From positions 476,379 through 540,378 of the forward strand of contig NZ_LQBL01000028.1 of the NCBI RefSeq assembly GCF_001483745.1: 64,000 nt of DNA, in the 5' to 3' direction. Below are positions 61,008 to 64,000 of this stretch, piece after piece. Each line of letters opens with the position of its first letter. Position 1 is the first letter of the stretch. Both the position numbers and the translations under genes were made by a program. Under the pieces are notes generated by a model, which had not been told where the DNA came from, searched no databases, and saw nothing but the letters and a program-made list of their open reading frames with translations. The stretch is from Serinicoccus chungangensis (GTDB lineage: Bacteria; Actinomycetota; Actinomycetes; Actinomycetales; Dermatophilaceae).

Positions 61008-61631
61008 ATGAGCGAGCCCACAGACCTCCCCTTCCAGGACGACGAGAACCGCCCGGAGTCCATCTACGAGGGCGAGCGTCCGGGCGAGAACGGCGCGGGA
61101 CGTCGCCCCGGGGACGCCGGCGGCGAGAACGGGCCCAACGGGCAGGTCGAGGACCACGCGCTGACCCCCGGAACCACGCGGCTGGGTCGGCTGGGCGAGC
61201 CCGAGGAGACGGAGACGGACGTCCTCGCGGCCCGGGTGACCGGCCCGGAGGACCACGACGGCATGACCCGGCTGTGGCGCGCCACCATGGGCTTGGGTCA
61301 CTGGTGGTTCGTCGCGGTCGGCGAGACGGGTGCCGAGTCCCCCGCGGCCGCGCAGATCGACGGGCAGATGATGCTGCTCACCTTCACCAGCGCCGAGCGG
61401 GCCCGGCACTTCGCGGTGCAGAACGAGATGGTCGGCCCGGACGAGGACCTTCGCGCGATCGCCCTCACCCCGCGCGAGCTCGTCGACTCCTCCTCGACCT
61501 ACGCGGACGCCGGCATCGCCGGGCTGATGTTCGACCCGCACCTGTCCGGCTACTTCATCCCCACCGACCAGCTCCCCGTCGTCTGGGACGCCGTGAGCAC
61601 CAGCGACTCTCCGGACGAGCAGCCCTCCTGA
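61008..61631 (+). CDS. Conserved actinobacterial hypothetical protein (SseB-like?)
   Basis: 207 residues. The first 75 are acidic and disordered. The folded part (80-200) reads WWFVAVGETG, GQMMLLTFTSAERARHFAVQNEMV and IAGLMFDPHLSGYFIPTDQLP. The order of these segments recalls the SseB N-terminal domain, but the similarity is weak. A TATGGT -10-like box lies at 60990-60995. Function unknown. Confidence 0.72.
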   Translation: MSEPTDLPFQDDENRPESIYEGERPGENGAGRRPGDAGGENGPNGQVEDHALTPGTTRLGRLGEPEETETDVLAARVTGPEDHDGMTRLWRATMGLGHWWFVAVGETGAESPAAAQIDGQMMLLTFTSAERARHFAVQNEMVGPDEDLRAIALTPRELVDSSSTYADAGIAGLMFDPHLSGYFIPTDQLPVVWDAVSTSDSPDEQPS

Positions 61632-61672
61632 TCTGACCCCTCCACGCCGGCACCGCCGGGAGCGGGCCCGGC

Positions 61673-62098
61673 TCAGCGGCCGGGGATCACCAGCTCCTGA
61701 CCGGCGGCGATCGAGGTGGTGCTCAGGCTGTTGGCCCGCTGGATGGCGGTCATGGCCCGGCTCAACGGCAGCTCGGGCAGCTGCTCGCTGGCGATCTGGC
61801 TCAACGTCTCCCCGCGCTCGACGGTCACGGAGGTGCTGGCACCGGCCGGGCCGAGCAGGCCGACCATCGACCAGATGACCGCCGCCAGGACCAGCCCGGT
61901 GGTGGCCGTGACGGCCAGCCGACCACGGCGGGTCAGGTGCAGTCGACCCGCACGCAGACGCCGCCGTGCCGCCCTGGACGGGCGGCGGTCGTCCTCGCCG
62001 ACCAGGCGCAGGTGCGTCGGCCGACGGGACGCCCCGCCGGTGACGGGGCGGGGCCCGGGCAGCGGGCCCAGGATGTCGTGTGCGATGGCGGTGCTCAT
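61673..62098 (-). CDS. LysM membrane protein divergent from lexA (putative SOS cell-division suppressor)
   Basis: 141 residues from ATG 62098. Basic cytoplasmic N-terminus, one membrane helix (LAVTATTGLVLAAVIWSMVGLL), then a single LysM domain (VTVERGETLSQIASEQLP ... IQRANSL...IAAGQELVIPGR). Size, topology and location beside lexA match the SOS-induced division inhibitors YneA (Bacillus) and Rv2719c/ChiZ-type proteins, which carry a membrane helix and a LysM domain. Function by this analogy: halting septation after DNA damage. Confidence 0.85.
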   Translation of the reverse strand: MSTAIAHDILGPLPGPRPVTGGASRRPTHLRLVGEDDRRPSRAARRRLRAGRLHLTRRGRLAVTATTGLVLAAVIWSMVGLLGPAGASTSVTVERGETLSQIASEQLPELPLSRAMTAIQRANSLSTTSIAAGQELVIPGR

Positions 62099-62130
62099 GA
62101 TGTTCACCTTCCTCGGGGCGGTGCCATGCG

Positions 62131-62176
62131 GACAGGTGTCCGATAGCACGTCTGTCCTATTGATAGCACACCTGTC
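62131..62176. repeat. Nested inverted and direct repeats between lysM gene and lexA
   Basis: Outer arms GACAGGTGT (62131-62139) and ACACCTGTC (62168-62176) are perfect inverted repeats. Inside, GATAGCAC occurs twice (62142-62149 and 62162-62169), 20 bp apart in the same orientation. Such symmetry suggests a protein-binding site additional to the LexA box. Confidence 0.5.
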
Positions 62177-62197
62177 GGACGACGTCGACACGCCGAC

Positions 62198-62212
62198 CGA
62201 ACACATGTTTGT
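62198..62212. promoter_or_regulatory. LexA (SOS) box
   Basis: CGAACACATGTTTGT contains GAACACATGTTTG, the actinobacterial SOS box (compare GAAC-N4-GTTC). It lies between the divergent LysM gene and lexA and overlaps the -35 of the rightward promoter, so LexA would repress both or at least itself. Confidence 0.85.
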
Positions 62213-62237
62213 CCGCGGCGCTCGACGGGCGTAGGCT
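62209..62237 (+). promoter_or_regulatory. lexA promoter (TTGTCC-N17-TAGGCT)
   Basis: -35 TTGTCC (62209-62214), 17-bp spacer, -10 TAGGCT (62232-62237). The expected transcript start falls on the ATG of a 16-codon ORF at 62244. The -35 overlaps the LexA box. Confidence 0.6.
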
Positions 62238-62243
62238 GCTCTC

Positions 62244-62294
62244 ATGTCAGGAACTCAAGCACCCACCACTGACATACCCTCTGACCAGCGATGA
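62244..62294 (+). CDS. Possible leaderless 16-residue leader peptide upstream of lexA
   Basis: [16 protein letters not shown] followed by TGA. It starts where the promoter's transcript should begin and ends 61 bases before the lexA ATG. It contains the ACATACCC word in a rare ATA codon. Too short for statistical support from sequence alone; it could be a real uORF or chance. Confidence 0.35.
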   Translation: MSGTQAPTTDIPSDQR

Positions 62295-62355
62295 TGCTCG
62301 CGGCAGCAGTGCCGTGACGGTTGGCAGGGTGGGCCCGGACGAGGGGATGGAGACC

Positions 62356-63081
62356 ATGGCCACGATTCACGAGATGCCGGACCGCGACGGCGGCGCCGAG
62401 CTGACCAACCGGCAGCGACGCGTCCTCGACGTCATCCGCGACGCGGTCGACCAGCGCGGGTACCCGCCGAGCCTGCGGGAGATCGGCGACGCCGTGGGTC
62501 TGACCTCGCCGAGCTCCGTGGCCCACCAGCTGAAGACCCTCGAGCGCAAGGGCTTCCTGCGCCGGGACCCGCACCGTCCCCGCGCGATCGAGGTCGTCAC
62601 CCCCGGCCAGGAGGGCACGGGTTACCGCCGCAGCGATCAGGACGCCGCGCTCGGCCCGGTCTCGAGCGAGACGATCGACGAGACCGGCATCAACGACTCA
62701 CGCCCCCAGCCGTCCTACGTCCCCATGGTCGGGCGCATCGCGGCCGGTGGTCCGATCCTGGCCGAGGAGGCGGTCGAGGACGTCTTCCCGCTGCCTCGTC
62801 AGATCGTCGGCGACGGCGAGCTGTTCCTGCTCAAGGTGGTGGGTGACTCGATGATCGACGCCGCCATCTGCGACGGCGACTGGGTCGTCGTCCGCCGCCA
62901 GCCGACCGCGGTCAACGGCGAGATCGTCGCCGCCATGCTGGACAACGAGGCGACCGTCAAGACCTACCGCCACCGCGACGGCAAGACCTGGCTCATCCCC
63001 CACAACCCCGCCTACGAGCCGATCGACGGCGACCACGCCGTCGTCCTCGGCAAGGTGACGGCGGTGCTCCGCCGGGTCTGA
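62356..63081 (+). CDS. lexA: LexA repressor/autoprotease
   Basis: 241 residues from ATG 62356, preceded by GAGGGG nine bases upstream; ATG 62347 is in frame but has no room for a ribosome site. Winged [19 protein letters not shown] ... [23 protein letters not shown]. Cleavage site Ala-Gly in GRIAAGGPI, catalytic Ser in [11 protein letters not shown] and Lys in EATVKTYRH. Represses SOS genes until RecA filaments trigger self-cleavage. Confidence 0.96.
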   Translation: MATIHEMPDRDGGAELTNRQRRVLDVIRDAVDQRGYPPSLREIGDAVGLTSPSSVAHQLKTLERKGFLRRDPHRPRAIEVVTPGQEGTGYRRSDQDAALGPVSSETIDETGINDSRPQPSYVPMVGRIAAGGPILAEEAVEDVFPLPRQIVGDGELFLLKVVGDSMIDAAICDGDWVVVRRQPTAVNGEIVAAMLDNEATVKTYRHRDGKTWLIPHNPAYEPIDGDHAVVLGKVTAVLRRV

Positions 63082-63087
63082 CCCGGC
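63071..63087 (+). terminator. Hairpin over the lexA stop
   Basis: GCCGGGT-CTG-ACCCGGC followed by seven C; the TGA of lexA lies in loop and stem. Confidence 0.5.
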
Positions 63088-63098
63088 CCCCCCAGACC

Positions 63099-63146
63099 GC
63101 GGCGCCGCTCCCCGTCCCCTCCATCCTCGTCGGGGGGTGGCGCCGC
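63099..63146. terminator. Bidirectional terminator between lexA and PRC-barrel gene
   Basis: GCGGCGCC (63099-63106) pairs with GGCGCCGC (63139-63146); an inner CCCC/GGGG pairing lengthens the stem. It ends four bases before the stop of the convergent gene. Confidence 0.65.
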
Positions 63147-63150
63147 ATCC

Positions 63151-63483
63151 TCATCCCGACGGGGCCGGGCCCTCGTCGAGGGAGTAGTAGTCGTAGAGCT
63201 GCTCCTCCTCGTCCTCGGTCAGGTGCCCGTCGCAGGGGATGTCCGGGGCGTCCTTGATCATGTCGACGGGGTAGGGCACCTCGATGTGTCCGTCCCTGAT
63301 GACGGCGTTCGACACGGGGCAGAAGATCTTGCGGCCACCGAACCACCCGGTCCGCACCGACACCCACGCCGGCTCGCCGGTCCCGTTGTCCAGGTAGACC
63401 TGGTCGAGCCCGCCGACCTTGTGGCCGTAATGGTCGACGACCTCCGCGTCATACATCTCACCCAGCTGCTCGTAGGTGACCAC
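63151..63483 (-). CDS. PRC-barrel domain protein
   Basis: 110 residues from GTG 63483, preceded by GAGGAGG. PRC-barrel: TYEQLGEMYDAEVVDHYGHKVG (read in two parts), then GEPAWVSVRTGWFGGRKIFCPV and HIEVPYPVDMIKDAPDI. C-terminal acidic tail EDEEEQLYDYYSLDEG. Small actinobacterial stress-type PRC protein; role unknown. Confidence 0.88.
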   Translation of the reverse strand: MVTYEQLGEMYDAEVVDHYGHKVGGLDQVYLDNGTGEPAWVSVRTGWFGGRKIFCPVSNAVIRDGHIEVPYPVDMIKDAPDIPCDGHLTEDEEEQLYDYYSLDEGPAPSG

Positions 63484-63526
63484 TGGTGACCTCCTCGTCG
63501 CGGCCCGGTTGGCCGATACCCCCAGC

Positions 63527-64000
63527 CTAGCCACCCAGGTCGGCGACCAGCCCGGGCAGCACGTCCCCCACCAGCGCGTCGAGCCGGAGAGTGGTCTCGG
63601 CGTCGCCGCGCGTGGAGCCCCGGGTGACCACCGCGACCGGTATGCCGTCGCGCGCGGCCCGGCGGACGAACCGGTAGCCGCTCATCACCCGCAGCGAGGA
63701 GCCGAGCACCAGCAGCGCGCTCGCACCCTCGACCAGGCCGAACGCCCGCTCGACCACGTCCTTGGCGACCGAGCCACCGAAGAAGACCACGTCCGGCTTG
63801 AGCCGGTCCCCTCCGCAGACGAGGCAGCGCGGCGTGCGGAAGGTGGCGACGAGGGCCTCGGGGAGGGCGACGTCGCCGTCCGGTCTCACCTGCGCGAGGC
63901 CGTCCAGACCGGTGAGGACGTCGGGGTTGGCGTCCACCAGCCACTGCTGCACGAGGTCCCGCGAGGTCCGCTCGCCGCAGTCGAGGCAGGTGACGGCCGC
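63527..64000 (-). CDS. SIR2-family NAD-dependent protein deacetylase (partial)
   Basis: C-terminal 157 residues; the start lies beyond the right edge. Zinc cysteines CLDCGERTS near the edge and CLVCGGD later; VVFFGGSVAKDVVERAF; ALLVLGSSLRVMSGYRFVR, the NAD-binding GSSL motif. A sirtuin of the bacterial class with extra Cys spacing. Removes acyl groups from lysines using NAD. Confidence 0.9.
   Translation of the reverse strand, partial: AAVTCLDCGERTSRDLVQQWLVDANPDVLTGLDGLAQVRPDGDVALPEALVATFRTPRCLVCGGDRLKPDVVFFGGSVAKDVVERAFGLVEGASALLVLGSSLRVMSGYRFVRRAARDGIPVAVVTRGSTRGDAETTLRLDALVGDVLPGLVADLGG

Overview
The window is very GC-rich, gene-dense actinobacterial DNA. GTG starts and 1-4 nt gene overlaps are common. 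PknG with its rubredoxin-type domain, NrdR/NrdJ, a LexA box of the GAAC-N4-GTTT type, DUF222/HNH and DUF6318 proteins all point to Actinomycetota, most likely Micrococcales of the Intrasporangiaceae/Ornithinimicrobiaceae type. The family placement is an inference from gene content and codon style. No rRNA, tRNA or CRISPR array was recognised.

Layout. 1-2.6 kb: the end of an unidentified gene, a small GC minisatellite, and a leftward sulfur set (DsrE-like, DsrC/TusE-like) whose sulfide:quinone oxidoreductase is broken. 2.6-18.1 kb: DUF1905, then ten tightly overlapped rightward genes (TelA, unknown, CbbX-like AAA+, two four-helix membrane proteins, coiled-coil protein, PknG kinase, PP2C phosphatase, vWA protein, FHA protein) followed by two related two-helix membrane proteins. 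This is the most system-like locus here: kinase, phosphatase, phosphopeptide reader, metal-binding vWA protein, AAA+ and TelA together, with near-identical short Cys ribbons on kinase, phosphatase and FHA protein. 18-25.8 kb: SDR, cupin, DUF5129-like, pRiA4b ORF-3-like, Zn alcohol dehydrogenase and APC permease. 25.8-35.0 kb: a leftward sugar uptake/catabolism operon (ABC ATPase, two permeases, lipoprotein, two TIM-barrel isomerases, Gfo/Idh/MocA dehydrogenase) with a divergent ROK regulator.

35.1-42.3 kb is an accessory island: a decayed ISL3-family element that truncates a sensor-like membrane gene, a DUF4386-like membrane protein, and a lower-GC leftward set of DUF262 (GmrS-like), HipA kinase without HipB, and an SRA-like/HNH modification-dependent nuclease. 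This is a plausible defence operon. 42.4-46.0 kb holds nrdJ and nrdR with two candidate NrdR boxes 31 bp apart.

46.2-64 kb: two secreted proteins, a NarL/DesK-type two-component pair, a DUF222-HNH protein, a luciferase-like monooxygenase, a PCD/VOC-like double fusion, a CPBP-like membrane protein, a RecQ helicase fused to a phosphoribosyltransferase-like tail, a beta-phosphoglucomutase/GH65 phosphorylase pair, lactate dehydrogenase, and an SOS locus (LysM membrane protein divergent from lexA). The window ends in a PRC-barrel protein and a partial sirtuin.

Across the whole window the hexamer GCATAC/GTATGC recurs in all reading frames, each time using otherwise rare codons (GCA, ATA, CAT, TAT, GTA). 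This suggests selection on the DNA word rather than on the protein.
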